64,000 bases of DNA from Rothia sp. SD9660Na (GTDB taxonomy: Bacteria; Actinomycetota; Actinomycetes; Actinomycetales; Micrococcaceae). Location: contig NZ_CP125946.1 in NCBI RefSeq assembly GCF_030064065.1, positions 1,426,001 through 1,490,000 on the forward strand, written 5' to 3'. The first letter of the stretch is position 1, and every line of letters begins with the position of its first letter. The position numbers were made by a program, and so were the translations under genes. Positions 45,801-54,292 of this stretch are shown here, piece after piece. Under the pieces are notes generated by a model. That model was not told where the DNA came from and searched no databases. It saw only the letters and a program-made list of their open reading frames with translations.

Positions 45801-46535
45801 GGGCAGGCCTTTGACCAGTTCGACGATGTGGTCTGACAGGCGCAGCAGGTCGCGCTGGGCGCGGGCGGTGTCTTCTGCTGTGGTCCGGCCGATGAGCACC
45901 ATGAAGAGGGGTATCAGCGGCAGGGTGCAGATGATGACCAGGGCTGAGACCCAGTCGTAGAAGGCGATGAAGATGAGCAGCAGAGTGGGCACTACTGCCG
46001 TGGAGACAAAGGCAGTAAGAGTCTTGGTGTAGTAGTCATCCAGGGCGTTGAGGCCGCGGGAAAGCAGGACGGCGGTGGCACCGGTACCGTCGGGGGTGTC
46101 GATACCGCCGGTGGCAAGAACGCGGCGGATGAGTTTGCGGCGGATAGTGGTTTTGGCACCCACCGCTGCCTGCTGGGCGTAGAAGCCCAAGGACCAGTCG
46201 GCTGCCGCGCACACCAGGAGCGCAATGACGCCGGTGACCGCCAGGGACAGCAGCCCCGGCTGCATGAAGGGGGTGGCAAAGAAGATACCGGTGAGCTGGG
46301 CCTGGCCGTTACCGGCGAAGACGGCAAGCTGCTCGGCGTGGGCAGACTCGTAGGTTTTGCCCTCGTAGAGCACCGCATAGGTCATACGGGCTAGCAGGGT
46401 GATGGCGGTGCCCAGCACCGCGGCAAAGACAATGAGCGCCAGGGTTTTGAGTGCGGTGAGCACTGCAAAAATGGTGAGGTTTCTCTTGGCGTGGGGCCCC
46501 AGCGGGGGCCGCTTGCTCGTTGTGGGGGCGGTCAT
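42834..46535 (-). CDS. cydDC: fused CydDC thiol-reductant ABC exporter
   Basis: 1233 residues: CydD and CydC in one chain, as in many actinobacteria. Exports glutathione/cysteine-type thiols needed to assemble cytochrome bd. Half 1: six membrane segments then an ATPase with Walker A GPSGCGKTTLL, signature LSAGQMRRLAIARAL and VLIDEPTAHLDP. A linker (EDSAPVQAVASSTEQAAEP) joins half 2: six segments then GSSGSGKTTAL, SGGQRQRIAIARTL, LLLMDEPTAHLD. The start is the ATG at 46535 (MTAPTTSKRPPLG); an extra 35 upstream codons are unlikely. It lies downstream of cydAB, beyond a terminator. Confidence 0.93.
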   Translation of the reverse strand: MTAPTTSKRPPLGPHAKRNLTIFAVLTALKTLALIVFAAVLGTAITLLARMTYAVLYEGKTYESAHAEQLAVFAGNGQAQLTGIFFATPFMQPGLLSLAVTGVIALLVCAAADWSLGFYAQQAAVGAKTTIRRKLIRRVLATGGIDTPDGTGATAVLLSRGLNALDDYYTKTLTAFVSTAVVPTLLLIFIAFYDWVSALVIICTLPLIPLFMVLIGRTTAEDTARAQRDLLRLSDHIVELVKGLPVLVGLGRSRAQSKALGDLGERYRKATMYTLRSAFLSSLALELITTISVALVAVLIGLRLVEGNLGLDVALFALLLAPECYQPLRDVGTAYHQSEDGVAALRRAEAIIDQPIPHATVAPGGDRISVRQLSVAYPGRDRTLTGVSFTLRHGTTTAITGPSGCGKTTLLSVLGGALRNDLVPTGTTEPVHVSGLVSGTGSTVWISQSPTFIAPTALAEVALYATVTRGEGALEGINYASTLLDDSVAFTAEDRDYFTSFLHSVGLADLADLPPEALSAGQMRRLAIARALARVATLQAQDERVTVLIDEPTAHLDPVSAAKVNVALAALQETGATLIIVTHDTALAAATNNLLQATSKPHGVTWELTAQNTDGLGGYALATLADAVATGELEDSAPVQAVASSTEQAAEPVAAGVLKTLRHLGELTGIRKRDMALPILLSVLTVVFAVSLTALSGWLIVRAAEQPAMMYLLVAVTGVRFFGLGRATSRYAERLRTHNLVLGAANTLRVRAWDAAGRTVLSVRSLLRGDKILDRLVGDIDELRDAIPRVILPVAAHLIVMLLVLGVTAWATPQALLPVAVAALVATFLLPLIVLRADERADAVARRETSAMLRLGVSALDAATDLHNNGLDQTVALAVSRQDGYAQASRLKSSRAIGIGQGLMVVTWWGAALAVIASVWPAVEAGDVTAPTAAIVILMMTGLFETTAAHLDAIRGWPAFAALVARTRANFETVDAAAAAEGEEAGKGEIRDILGDPGIGAKNRAAHKSITLELDSLATRWPDMEQPVFTGLSASVSSGQWLGITGSSGSGKTTALATLLGFLPVEQGQIRVNGRAFDAQSLRGYAAWCPQSAYIFESTIANNLAIARSADERPTEEEMYEVLDRVGLGDFVRSLPAGLQTLVGAGGSYVSGGQRQRIAIARTLLVDSPLLLMDEPTAHLDAPAAVALINEVARGTKRAPGQKLKGKTKLPAVVLVSHRAEDIAACDTVVKLR

Positions 46536-46660
46536 TCTCGATAGTGTCCTTGGTGCCGCGAACAGTTTGTTCACTATTCTAGTGGGAACTTCCCAGCCGG
46601 GCAGACGCGAGGTCTGTGGCTGGGCCGTGGGTATGAGCACACCTACCCGCCCGGGTAAGC

Positions 46661-46695
46661 GAAAGGACGCCGGGAGCTGCTCCCGGCGTCCTTTC
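46661..46695 (-). terminator. terminator between cydB and cydDC
   Basis: GAAAGGACGCCGGGA (46661-46675) pairs exactly with TCCCGGCGTCCTTTC (46681-46695), 15 bp, loop GCTGC. The arms are an inverted pair of the AAAGGACGCC motif. Its partial T-run makes it a likely attenuating terminator inside the cyd cluster. Confidence 0.7.
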
Positions 46696-46718
46696 GTCTC
46701 TACGCCGTGAGCTAGCTG

Positions 46719-47798
46719 CTAGGCGTTATGGGCGCTTGCACGAGTGACGCGGGTGGCCAGCTCGGTGGCGTCGTGGGCATCGGGGATGCTCTCAACGCGC
46801 AGGCGCTTGCGGAAGACCCAGTAGGTCCAGCTCTGGTAGACAAGCAGAATCGGGATGCCGAAGAGACCGACCCAGCTCATCACCTGCAGGGTATACTCGG
46901 AGCTTGACGCGTTGGCGATGGTGAGGTTGTAGGCCTCATCGAGGGTTGAGGGCAGGACGTTGGGGTACAGGGCCAGGAAGATGGCCAGGACGCCGAAGCC
47001 CACAAAGACCGCAAAGCCAGAGAAGGCCTTGCCCTCGCTCCTGCGGCTGGCGAAGAACCAGGCAGCGGCAAGAGCCAGCACGGCGAGTACGGTCAGGGCG
47101 TAGGAGATGCCGTTACCGGTGGTCACCTGCATGTAGATGACCCAGACAACAACCGGGAGCACCAGCAGGGGTGAGAACTTGACCAGGGCAGCACCGGCGC
47201 GGTGGCGCACCTCGCCGTCGGTCTTTAGCGCAATGAAGGCAAGACCCATGACCAGGGAAACACCGACCATGGCCAGACCACCCATAAAGACAGCGGGGGT
47301 CAGCCAGGCAAAGGCACCGCCCACGCGGTCACCGTTAGCGTTGATGGGCAAACCGGTGGAAGTCAGGGCCAGCAAGGCGCCGACCAGGAAGGCGATGAAG
47401 AAGGAGCCCAGTGAGATAGCTAGCGTCCAACCTGCAATCCAGCGCTCAGAGTCCTTCTTACCGCGGTACTCGATAGCGACTGCGCGGAAAATCAGGGCCA
47501 GCAGGGCCAGGGTCAGCGGGATGTAGAGGGCCGAGAAGAGGGAGGCGTACCAGAGCGGGAAAGCTGCGAAGGTGGCTGCACCAGCGGTAACAACCCATAC
47601 CTCGTTACCGTCCCAGACGGGGCCGATGGTGTTCAGCAGCAGGCGGCGTTCTTTCTCGTTCTTGGCGAAGATTCGGCTCATGAGCATACCTACGCCCAGG
47701 TCGAAACCGTCCAGAATGATGTACCCCACCCAGAAGAAACCGATGACGGCGAACCAGAGAGTCGGCAGAAGAGGCTGGTCAGCAAAAAGCTCAAACAT
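46719..47798 (-). CDS. cydB: cytochrome bd oxidase subunit II
   Basis: 359 residues, about nine membrane segments. Structural partner of CydA in the high-affinity quinol oxidase. Diagnostic: WFAVIGFFWVGYIILDGFDLGVGML near the N-terminus, IGPVWDGNEVWVVTAGAATFAAFP, and the C-terminal YQSWTYWVFRKRL. The ATG at 47798 lies 17 bp after cydA, so the two are cotranscribed. Length is normal. Confidence 0.96.
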   Translation of the reverse strand: MFELFADQPLLPTLWFAVIGFFWVGYIILDGFDLGVGMLMSRIFAKNEKERRLLLNTIGPVWDGNEVWVVTAGAATFAAFPLWYASLFSALYIPLTLALLALIFRAVAIEYRGKKDSERWIAGWTLAISLGSFFIAFLVGALLALTSTGLPINANGDRVGGAFAWLTPAVFMGGLAMVGVSLVMGLAFIALKTDGEVRHRAGAALVKFSPLLVLPVVVWVIYMQVTTGNGISYALTVLAVLALAAAWFFASRRSEGKAFSGFAVFVGFGVLAIFLALYPNVLPSTLDEAYNLTIANASSSEYTLQVMSWVGLFGIPILLVYQSWTYWVFRKRLRVESIPDAHDATELATRVTRASAHNA

Positions 47799-47815
47799 GT
47801 GTGTAAGCCCCTTTC

Positions 47816-49393
47816 TTAGTAGGCGAACGCGAGCACGTCGCGGTCGTTCTTCTCGTCGTTATCGTGCGGGTCTTCGACCAGTTCGGGCATGGCCGCTGCG
47901 ACACCTGCCTTGACGTACTTAGCCAGCAGGTAGACCTCAACAACCATGAGGATGCCGTAAATCAGCCCCAGGGAGATCAGCGAGAAAAGGATCTCGTAGC
48001 CCGAAACACCGGGTGAGACTGCTGCGGCGGTGAACATCATGATGGCGGGGTTACCATCGGGGTCGGGGGCAACGACGAAGGGCTGACGGCCCATTTCGGT
48101 GAAAATCCAGCCGGTGGCATTGGCGCCGAAGGGGGCTAGAATACCCGCGATCGCAAGGTTTGAAATCCACTTGGCTTCGGGTACAGTACCTTCGCCCTTC
48201 TTGCGGGTTACCCACAGAACGTAGAGGAAGGAGAGGGCGCTGATACCACCGAAGGTGATCATGCCGCGGAAGCCATAGTAGGTAACTTCCATCAGGGGCA
48301 GGTACTCGACCTCGGTACCGGCGCGCTCCCCATAGAGCTCGGGGTTGTCGGGGATGGTGGTGCCGAAGGTTTCTTCGTACTGGGGCAGCAGGGTGGTGAT
48401 GCCAGGGACGTCGGTGGTGAAGTTGTTGTAGGCCAGGAAGGAGAGCAGGCCGGGAATTTCGATCACTGCCTGGACCTCATCACAGTTCTGGGCACCAGGT
48501 GATGAGAGAGAAAGGACAGAGAAGCCGGTGCCGTCGTGGCAGGCCGCTTCGGCTGCTGCCATCTTCATGGGCTGCTGCTCAATCATGAGCTGGGCCTGAT
48601 GGTGGCCAGTCAAGGCGGTACCGATGAAGGCAGCGAAACCAACGATAGCGCCGATGCGCAGGGACTTGAACCAGACGTTGAAGTCGGTCTTATCGCGGGC
48701 ACCTTCGGTAGTTTCGCCGACGATAACCTTGCCGTCTTCCCCGATGGTGTCGATGCCGTCGCGGCGGCGCTTCCAGAGCTTGTACCAGGCGATACCGACC
48801 AGGAAGCCACCGGCAACCTGCAGGGCACCGAAGATAGCGTGGGGGTAGGCCACCAGGGCGGTGTTGTTGGTGAGTACGGCCCAGACGTCGGTCATGACGG
48901 GGCGGCCGTCAATCATTTCAACGCCAACAGGGTGCTGCATCCAGGAGTTAGCCACGATGATGAAGTAGGCAGAGAGCCAGGAGGCCGCTACAGCAATCAC
49001 CAGGCAGGCTGCATGCACCTTGGGGGCGAGCTTGTCCCAGCCGAAGATGAAGAGGCCCAGGAAGGTGGACTCGACGAAGAAGGCCAGCAGGCCTTCCATC
49101 GCCAGAGGGGCGCCGAAGACATCGCCCACAAAGCGGGAGTATTCACTCCAGGCCATACCGAACTGGAATTCCTGCACGAGGCCGGTTGCAACGCCCATGA
49201 TGAAGTTGATGAGGTAGAGCTTGCCCCAGAACTTGGTCATGCGCTTGTATTCGTGCTTCTTGGTTCGCACGTAGGCGATGTAGAAGCCAGCTACAACGGC
49301 ACCCAGGCCCAGGGTCAGCGGAACCATCATAAAGTGGTAGACGGTGGTGATACCGAATTGCCACCGCGCTAGTTCGAGGGGGTCCATTGACAT
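47816..49393 (-). CDS. cydA: cytochrome bd oxidase subunit I
   Basis: 525 residues. Carries hemes b558, b595 and d; oxidises menaquinol and reduces oxygen. Conserved segments: LARWQFGITTVYHFMMVPLTLG (first helix with the heme His), MGVATGLVQEFQFGMAWSEYSRFVGDVFG, WMQHPVGVEM, and GWIFTEMGRQPFVV. The quinol loop is of the short type common in Gram-positives. The start is an ATG at 49393 shortly after a RBS-poor leader. The 278-bp upstream gap up to mdh should hold its promoter and oxygen-responsive control. Confidence 0.96.
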   Translation of the reverse strand: MSMDPLELARWQFGITTVYHFMMVPLTLGLGAVVAGFYIAYVRTKKHEYKRMTKFWGKLYLINFIMGVATGLVQEFQFGMAWSEYSRFVGDVFGAPLAMEGLLAFFVESTFLGLFIFGWDKLAPKVHAACLVIAVAASWLSAYFIIVANSWMQHPVGVEMIDGRPVMTDVWAVLTNNTALVAYPHAIFGALQVAGGFLVGIAWYKLWKRRRDGIDTIGEDGKVIVGETTEGARDKTDFNVWFKSLRIGAIVGFAAFIGTALTGHHQAQLMIEQQPMKMAAAEAACHDGTGFSVLSLSSPGAQNCDEVQAVIEIPGLLSFLAYNNFTTDVPGITTLLPQYEETFGTTIPDNPELYGERAGTEVEYLPLMEVTYYGFRGMITFGGISALSFLYVLWVTRKKGEGTVPEAKWISNLAIAGILAPFGANATGWIFTEMGRQPFVVAPDPDGNPAIMMFTAAAVSPGVSGYEILFSLISLGLIYGILMVVEVYLLAKYVKAGVAAAMPELVEDPHDNDEKNDRDVLAFAY

Positions 49394-49569
49394 CCTTGAG
49401 AGTTAAAGTGATGCACCGTCTGCGGGCTGGCATCTCTGCTGCTTGCCCGGCGCGACGGTGCGGGTGTGTTTTGCTCTAGGATAGCGGGCTTGCATGAGCG
49501 TGCCCTTAGGGTAGTTTTGACCTCTTCACCAGGTGATTTGACGCTTCACTAAAGGTCACTTAAACGCTA

Positions 49570-49606
49570 AGACTCCCGCTACCCTACTGGGGTTGTGCGG
49601 GAGTCT
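49570..49606 (-). terminator. hairpin downstream of mdh
   Basis: AGACTCCCGC (49570-49579) pairs with GCGGGAGTCT (49597-49606), 10 bp, 17-nt loop. The weak T content makes it a modest terminator. The rest of the 278-bp gap between mdh and cydA holds AT-rich direct and inverted GTCACT/AGTGAC bits (49540-49655). Confidence 0.5.
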
Positions 49607-49671
49607 CTACCGGTTTTTGCACCAAGTGCCCATTTAGTGACACTTTGTCTAGTCACACCGGGGCGGGCACC

Positions 49672-50688
49672 TTAGTGGGGGCCGAGCATGCCAAGCTGGG
49701 CGACGGCGTCCTTCTCTTCAACTAACTCGGCCACAGAGGCCGCGATGCGCTGGCTGGCAAAATCTGAGTGCTGCAAACCGTGAACAATCTCATATCCACC
49801 TGATGAACACTTGACGGGGAAAGAGCTGATAATCCCCTCGGGCACACCGTAGGAGCCGTCGGATGGCACTGCCATTGAGGTGGTCCGCTCCCCCGTTCCC
49901 AGCACCCAGTCATGCACGTGGGCCAGGGCGGCGTGGGCAGCAGAGGCGACGGACGACCCACCGCGCACCGCGATAATTTCGGCTCCGCGCTGGGCAACGG
50001 TGGGAATGAAGGTTTCTTCGATCCAGGTCTGGCCAAGGTTCTTGTCGGCAAGGGCGTCGATAGCGGGGCGGCCGCCGACGGTGGCGTGGAAGAGGTCGGG
50101 GTACTGGCTGGCAGAATGGTTGCCCCAGATGGTGATGCCGTCGATCTCGGGCACGGACGCCCCGGTTGCAGCTGCCAGCTGGGCAACCGCCCGGTGGTGG
50201 TCGAGGCGGGTGAGGGCGGTGAAGCGCTCCAGGGGGACGTCCGGCGCATGGGAGGCGGCAATGAGGGCGTTGGTATTAGCCGGGTTGCCCACCACAGCTA
50301 CTTTCACATCGTCAGCAGCCCTGTCATTGATGGCTTTACCCTGCATCGAGAAAATACCGCCGTTAGCTTCGAGCAGGTCGGCACGCTCCATACCCTTGGT
50401 GCGGGGGCGGGAGCCAATGAGCAGGGCGATGTTGGTGCCGTCGAAGCCAACGGAGGGGTCGTCGGTGATATCGACAGATTCAAGTAGAGGGAAGGCGCAG
50501 TCGGCAAGCTCCATCGCGGTGCCCTCAGCTGCCTTGAGCCCGGCCGGGATTTCGAGTAGACGCAGGCGGACGGGAGTATCGGGGCCCAGCATTTCACCTG
50601 CCGCGATGCGGAAGAGGCTGGCATACCCAATCTGGCCAGCGGCGCCGGTAACGGTGACAGTAACAGGGTGCTTCATTGCATGTGTCAT
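49672..50688 (-). CDS. mdh: malate dehydrogenase
   Basis: 338 residues. Oxidises malate to oxaloacetate with NAD+, TCA cycle. N-terminal Rossmann motif [20 protein letters not shown]; substrate and catalytic residues in RKPGMER-like [37 protein letters not shown] and [13 protein letters not shown] (catalytic His). It is of the cytosolic/LDH-like MDH group usual in actinobacteria. The ATG at 50688 is chosen because a TAAAAT -10 ends 7 bp before it, predicting a leaderless message; ATGs at 50697 and 50676 are alternatives. Confidence 0.93.
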   Translation of the reverse strand: MTHAMKHPVTVTVTGAAGQIGYASLFRIAAGEMLGPDTPVRLRLLEIPAGLKAAEGTAMELADCAFPLLESVDITDDPSVGFDGTNIALLIGSRPRTKGMERADLLEANGGIFSMQGKAINDRAADDVKVAVVGNPANTNALIAASHAPDVPLERFTALTRLDHHRAVAQLAAATGASVPEIDGITIWGNHSASQYPDLFHATVGGRPAIDALADKNLGQTWIEETFIPTVAQRGAEIIAVRGGSSVASAAHAALAHVHDWVLGTGERTTSMAVPSDGSYGVPEGIISSFPVKCSSGGYEIVHGLQHSDFASQRIAASVAELVEEKDAVAQLGMLGPH

Positions 50689-50695
50689 ACACAAC

Positions 50696-50701
50696 ATTTT
50701 A
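50696..50701 (-). promoter_or_regulatory. -10 box of a leaderless mdh promoter
   Basis: Minus-strand TAAAAT, 7 bp before the ATG at 50688, with no Shine-Dalgarno in between. The -35 region is weak. The close spacing to the parE stop (50725) means the promoter lies against that gene's end. Confidence 0.45.
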
Positions 50702-50724
50702 CTCTGCCCCTGCCCTCAACACGC

Positions 50725-52818
50725 TTAGGCGTCGATAGCTGTGTGGTCGAGCTTGGTCGCGCCCCGGATAATGAAGTCCTTACGCGGGGCGACCTCAGAG
50801 CCCATCAACAGGGTAAAGGCCCGCTCGGCAGCTTCGGCGTCCTCAACCCGCACGCGGCGGAGCATGCGGTGGCGGGGGTCCATAGTGGTCTCCGCCAGCT
50901 GGTCGGCGTCCATCTCACCCAGGCCCTTGTAGCGCTGAATGGGTTCCTTATAGCTCTTACCTTCAGCCTCAAGCCGGTCGAGCAGCTCGTGCAGTTCCTT
51001 CTCAGAATAGGTGTAGACCATCTCGTTAGCCTTACCCCGGTTGACCACCTCAACCCGGTGCAGGGGCGGCACAGCGGCATAGACGTGACCGGCTTCTACC
51101 AGCGGACGCATGTAGCGGTAGAAGAGGGTCAGCAGCAGGGTGCGAATATGGGCGCCGTCCACGTCCGCGTCCGTCATCATGATGATCTTGTTGTAGCGCT
51201 TCTGCTCTAGATCGAAGGTGCGGCCAGAACCGGCGCCAATGACCTGAATAATGGCGGCGCACTCGGCATTCGCCAGCATGTCGGTCAGCGAGGCCTTCTG
51301 CACGTTCAGGATCTTGCCGCGAATGGGCAAAAGGGCCTGATAGGTCGATGAACGCGCCAGGCGGGCGGTGCCCAGCGCTGAGTCACCCTCCACGATGAAG
51401 AGTTCGGACTTCTCCACGTCGGTGGAGCGGCAGTCCACCAGCTTGGTGGGCATGGATGAGGTTTCCAGGGCGTTCTTGCGGCGCTGGGTTTCCTTATGAA
51501 CTCGCGCCGAAATACGCGACTTCATCTCGGCAACCACCTTTTCAGAAACAGCCGCCGCCTGGGTCTTCTCGCCCCGCGCGGTGGAGTTCAGCTTGGCCGC
51601 CAGCTGCTTGGCAACAACTTTAGAGACAATCTGACGCACCGCCGGGGTACCCAGAATCTCCTTGGTCTGGCCCTCAAACTGGGGCTCAGCCAGACGCACG
51701 GTGAGCACGGCGGTAAGCCCCGCCAGCACATCGTCCTTTTCAATCTTGTCGGTACCAGCCTTGAACTTACGCGCGTTATCGGCAATGTGCTTGCGGAAGG
51801 TCTTGAGCAGGCCCTGCTCGAAGCCGGTCTGGTGAGTGCCGCCCTTGGGGGTGGCGATGATGTTGACGAAGGTGCGCAGCTTGGTTTCGTAGCCGGTGCC
51901 CCAGCGCAGGGCAACATCAACCTCGCACTCGCGTTCCACTTCGGTCAGCTGGGAGTGCCCCTCGGCGTCAAGCACGGGGACGGTCTCGGTGAAGGTATCG
52001 GTGCCGGTGAAGCGCCAGATATCGGTCACGGCCTGGTCGTGGGCGAGGTAGTCCACGAACTCAGAGATACCGCCGTCGTGCTGGAAGACCTCTTCGTGAG
52101 TCTCGAACTCGCCGGGGGTGCCGGGCAGGCGGCGCTCGTCGCGCACGGCAATGCGCAGGCCGGGAATGAGGAAGGCGGTCTGGCGGGCTCGGGCTGCCAG
52201 GTTCTCGTAGCTGGACCGGGCGTCCGGGGTGAAAATCATGGGGTCAGCCCAGTAACGCACGCGGGTGCCGGTGACCCCGCGCTTAGCCTTGCCCACCACC
52301 TGCAGGGCATCGGATGAGGCGGTGAAGGGGGCGTCGGGCTTGGGGGTGCGGGTGTCTTCGAAAATGCCGGGCACGCCGTGGCGGAAGCTCATCTGGTAGG
52401 TCTTACCGCCGCGGTCCACCTGTACGTCCAGGCGGGATGAGAGCGCATTGACGACCGAGGCGCCCACGCCGTGCAGGCCGCCCGAGGCGTTGTAGGAGCC
52501 ACCGCCGAACTTACCGCCGGCGTGCAGCTTGGTGTAAACCACCTCAACACCCGAGAGGCCGGTGCGGGGTTCAATGTCGGTGGGCACACCGCGGCCGTCG
52601 TCCTGCACCTCAACCGAGCCGTCCTTGTAGAGAATGACCTGGATGGACTGGCCGAACCCTGCCAGGGCTTCGTCGACCGAGTTGTCGATGATTTCCCAGA
52701 GGCAGTGCATGAGGCCACGCGAGTCGGTGGAGCCAATATACATGCCGGGGCGTTTGCGCACGGCTTCGAGGCCTTCGAGCACCGATAGGTTGCGGGCGGT
52801 GTAGTTGTTTGCTGCCAC
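50725..52818 (-). CDS. parE: DNA topoisomerase IV / type IIA topoisomerase subunit B
   Basis: 697 residues. ATPase subunit pairing with ParC. GHKL ATPase region: RPGMYIGSTDSRGLMHCLWEIIDNSVDEAL, DDGRGVPTDIEP and GGLHGVGASVVNAL; TOPRIM domain with EGDSALGTARLARSS, then MTDADVDGAHIRTLLLT (acidic metal site) and a C-terminal RYKGLGEMDADQLAETTMDP. The start is a GTG at 52818 with AGGAGAG upstream. The gene lies about 9 kb from parC, on the opposite strand, separated by the cyd cluster. Confidence 0.9.
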   Translation of the reverse strand: MAANNYTARNLSVLEGLEAVRKRPGMYIGSTDSRGLMHCLWEIIDNSVDEALAGFGQSIQVILYKDGSVEVQDDGRGVPTDIEPRTGLSGVEVVYTKLHAGGKFGGGSYNASGGLHGVGASVVNALSSRLDVQVDRGGKTYQMSFRHGVPGIFEDTRTPKPDAPFTASSDALQVVGKAKRGVTGTRVRYWADPMIFTPDARSSYENLAARARQTAFLIPGLRIAVRDERRLPGTPGEFETHEEVFQHDGGISEFVDYLAHDQAVTDIWRFTGTDTFTETVPVLDAEGHSQLTEVERECEVDVALRWGTGYETKLRTFVNIIATPKGGTHQTGFEQGLLKTFRKHIADNARKFKAGTDKIEKDDVLAGLTAVLTVRLAEPQFEGQTKEILGTPAVRQIVSKVVAKQLAAKLNSTARGEKTQAAAVSEKVVAEMKSRISARVHKETQRRKNALETSSMPTKLVDCRSTDVEKSELFIVEGDSALGTARLARSSTYQALLPIRGKILNVQKASLTDMLANAECAAIIQVIGAGSGRTFDLEQKRYNKIIMMTDADVDGAHIRTLLLTLFYRYMRPLVEAGHVYAAVPPLHRVEVVNRGKANEMVYTYSEKELHELLDRLEAEGKSYKEPIQRYKGLGEMDADQLAETTMDPRHRMLRRVRVEDAEAAERAFTLLMGSEVAPRKDFIIRGATKLDHTAIDA

Positions 52819-53043
52819 GAAACTCTCCTGCAGGTATGGACGGGACGCCTATATAGTCTAGTACATGTGTTCGGGTTGACAGGGCTGTACCTGTGCTGTG
52901 GCGGTGCGGACGCCCGCGGTCGGCCTGGGCTGGAACTTGGGTTGACCGCTGGGGTTTAGCGCTGTGGGCGAAAGGACGTGCGGGGCGCCCCTGTCGGTGA
53001 TTGTATGAGGGGTGAGGAAGAAAGCTTTTGAAAGGAGCCTATC

Positions 53044-53241
53044 GTGAGTGCAACTCTTGAGACCCGCCGCGAACTGACTGCTGCTGACCGTTGCGATGCT
53101 TGCGGTGCCCAGGCCTATGTGCGTGTGGTGATGGAGTCGGGTTTGGACCTGCTCTTCTGTGGCCACCATGCTCGCACCAAGGAAGAGGCCCTGCGCGCTG
53201 TAGCGGCCGAGTGGGACGACCAGACCGACCGCCTCAGCTAA
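53044..53241 (+). CDS. small zinc-ribbon-like actinobacterial protein (DUF7455 type)
   Basis: 65 residues. Pattern CDACG (about residue 17-21) and CGHHARTKEEAL (about 38) gives a CxxC ... CxHH potential zinc site. Very small conserved proteins like this are found across actinobacteria near topoisomerase/sigma-factor genes; function unknown. GTG at 53044 preceded by GAAAGGAGCC. Ends just before a 19-bp hairpin terminator. Confidence 0.8.
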   Translation: MSATLETRRELTAADRCDACGAQAYVRVVMESGLDLLFCGHHARTKEEALRAVAAEWDDQTDRLS

Positions 53242-53281
53242 CAGTTACCACCCCACCATGCCCCACAGGGGTAGGTACCAT

Positions 53282-53326
53282 TTAAATCAGAAAAACCCAC
53301 GAACTAGGTGGGTTTTTCTGATTTAA
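53282..53326. terminator. bidirectional terminator with 19-bp stem
   Basis: Arms 53282-53300 and 53308-53326 are exact complements (TTAAATCAGAAAAACCCAC), 7-nt loop, with A5/T5 runs in both arms, so it works in both directions. Ends the DUF7455 gene. Confidence 0.88.
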
Positions 53327-53366
53327 GCGGTCTTTTCTATTTCGTGCAGGTCTCAAAGCAGCCTTG

Positions 53367-53418
53367 CATATCGATTTTCAATATGAAACGATGATGGCAT
53401 ATTGATAATCAATATGCC
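53367..53418 (+). promoter_or_regulatory. tandem operators of the XRE/DUF2975 pair
   Basis: A perfect 23-bp palindrome, GGCATATTGA-TAA-TCAATATGCC (53396-53418), and an imperfect copy CATATCGA-TTT-TCAATATG (53367-53385). Centres are 31 bp apart, about three helical turns. They overlap the expected promoter 20-70 bp before the regulator gene, so autoregulation is likely. Confidence 0.65.
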
Positions 53419-53439
53419 TCGCTAGCAGTAAAGGACCCT

Positions 53440-53676
53440 ATGACACCAGACGAAGAACACAGTATTATCTGCCACTTAGATAAGCTCCTGGAAGAGCGCA
53501 GTATGAGCCTGGTGGACCTCTCACATCACGTTGGAATCTCTGTTGCGAATCTTTCCATACTGAAAAATAACCGCGCCCGCGCCGTCCGGTTTACCACCCT
53601 CACTGCCCTCTGCCGGGTGCTCGACTGCACCCCTGGTGACATCTTTACCTACAAGGACGAAGGAAAAGACTCATGA
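53440..53676 (+). CDS. XRE-family transcriptional regulator (YozG-like)
   Basis: 78 residues, essentially one Cro/CI helix-turn-helix domain: LDKLLEERSMSLVDLSHHVGIS (helices 1-2), then VANLSILKNNRARAVRF (recognition helix) and LCRVLDCTPGDIFTYK. It matches the small regulators paired with DUF2975 membrane proteins. Start ATG at 53440, 22 bp after a palindromic operator. Overlaps the next gene by 4 bp (ATGA), so the two are coupled. Confidence 0.85.
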   Translation: MTPDEEHSIICHLDKLLEERSMSLVDLSHHVGISVANLSILKNNRARAVRFTTLTALCRVLDCTPGDIFTYKDEGKDS

Positions 53677-54266
53677 AAGCTCTATCAAATTATTTTGGTC
53701 TTACAACCGACAACAGCAAGCCTCAGCCTGCTGAACACCAGTTCTCAGTTGCGACGATCTATACAGCTTTTGCTGTAGTTCTTATTCTTTATGTTGCCTT
53801 TGTGCAGTGGCCCGAGCATGGAATTCCTAGCTCTCTTCACCGCTACAATCTGGAGCTAGAGGGCGGTACCTACTGGGTCAGCTCCGAGGGCCTGAGCACA
53901 GGCACCCAGGTTCTGGCTTGGCTAGCTTTTGGGTGGAAGTTCCTCATGTACCTTTGTGTGGCTGTACTTCTTCATCAAGTCTCTAAGTCTTTTTACAGCA
54001 AGGCAGATTTCACGCTGAAGGCCCTGAACCGCCTTCGGGTTATCCCCGTTGTACTACTTATCGGAATGATTGGGTACTCCCTACTCACCGATTTAACCGC
54101 CCGCGGAATAGAAAAATCCGCAGGGCTCAGCAAGCTTGAGTTAGAACCGACTTTTATATCAGATCAGGGGCTCGTAACGGTTCTCTTTATTGCCACACTG
54201 TTCTTTATTGAGGGAGCACTACGACGGGGGCTGACTCTGCAAGAAGACTCAGACGGAACCATCTAG
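53673..54266 (+). CDS. DUF2975-family membrane protein
   Basis: 197 residues, four hydrophobic segments (about 27-45, 92-112, 125-145, 165-183), with the DUF2975 layout. The two segments near the N-terminus flank a polar extracellular loop (HRYNLELEGGTYWVSSEGLS). Function unknown; the partner of the XRE regulator in many Gram-positive genomes, possibly in stress or envelope response (inference). Ends just before the second copy of the structured intergenic element. Confidence 0.78.
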   Translation: MKALSNYFGLTTDNSKPQPAEHQFSVATIYTAFAVVLILYVAFVQWPEHGIPSSLHRYNLELEGGTYWVSSEGLSTGTQVLAWLAFGWKFLMYLCVAVLLHQVSKSFYSKADFTLKALNRLRVIPVVLLIGMIGYSLLTDLTARGIEKSAGLSKLELEPTFISDQGLVTVLFIATLFFIEGALRRGLTLQEDSDGTI

Positions 54267-54292
54267 AAGGGTTATTCATAAGGATAGGTGAA

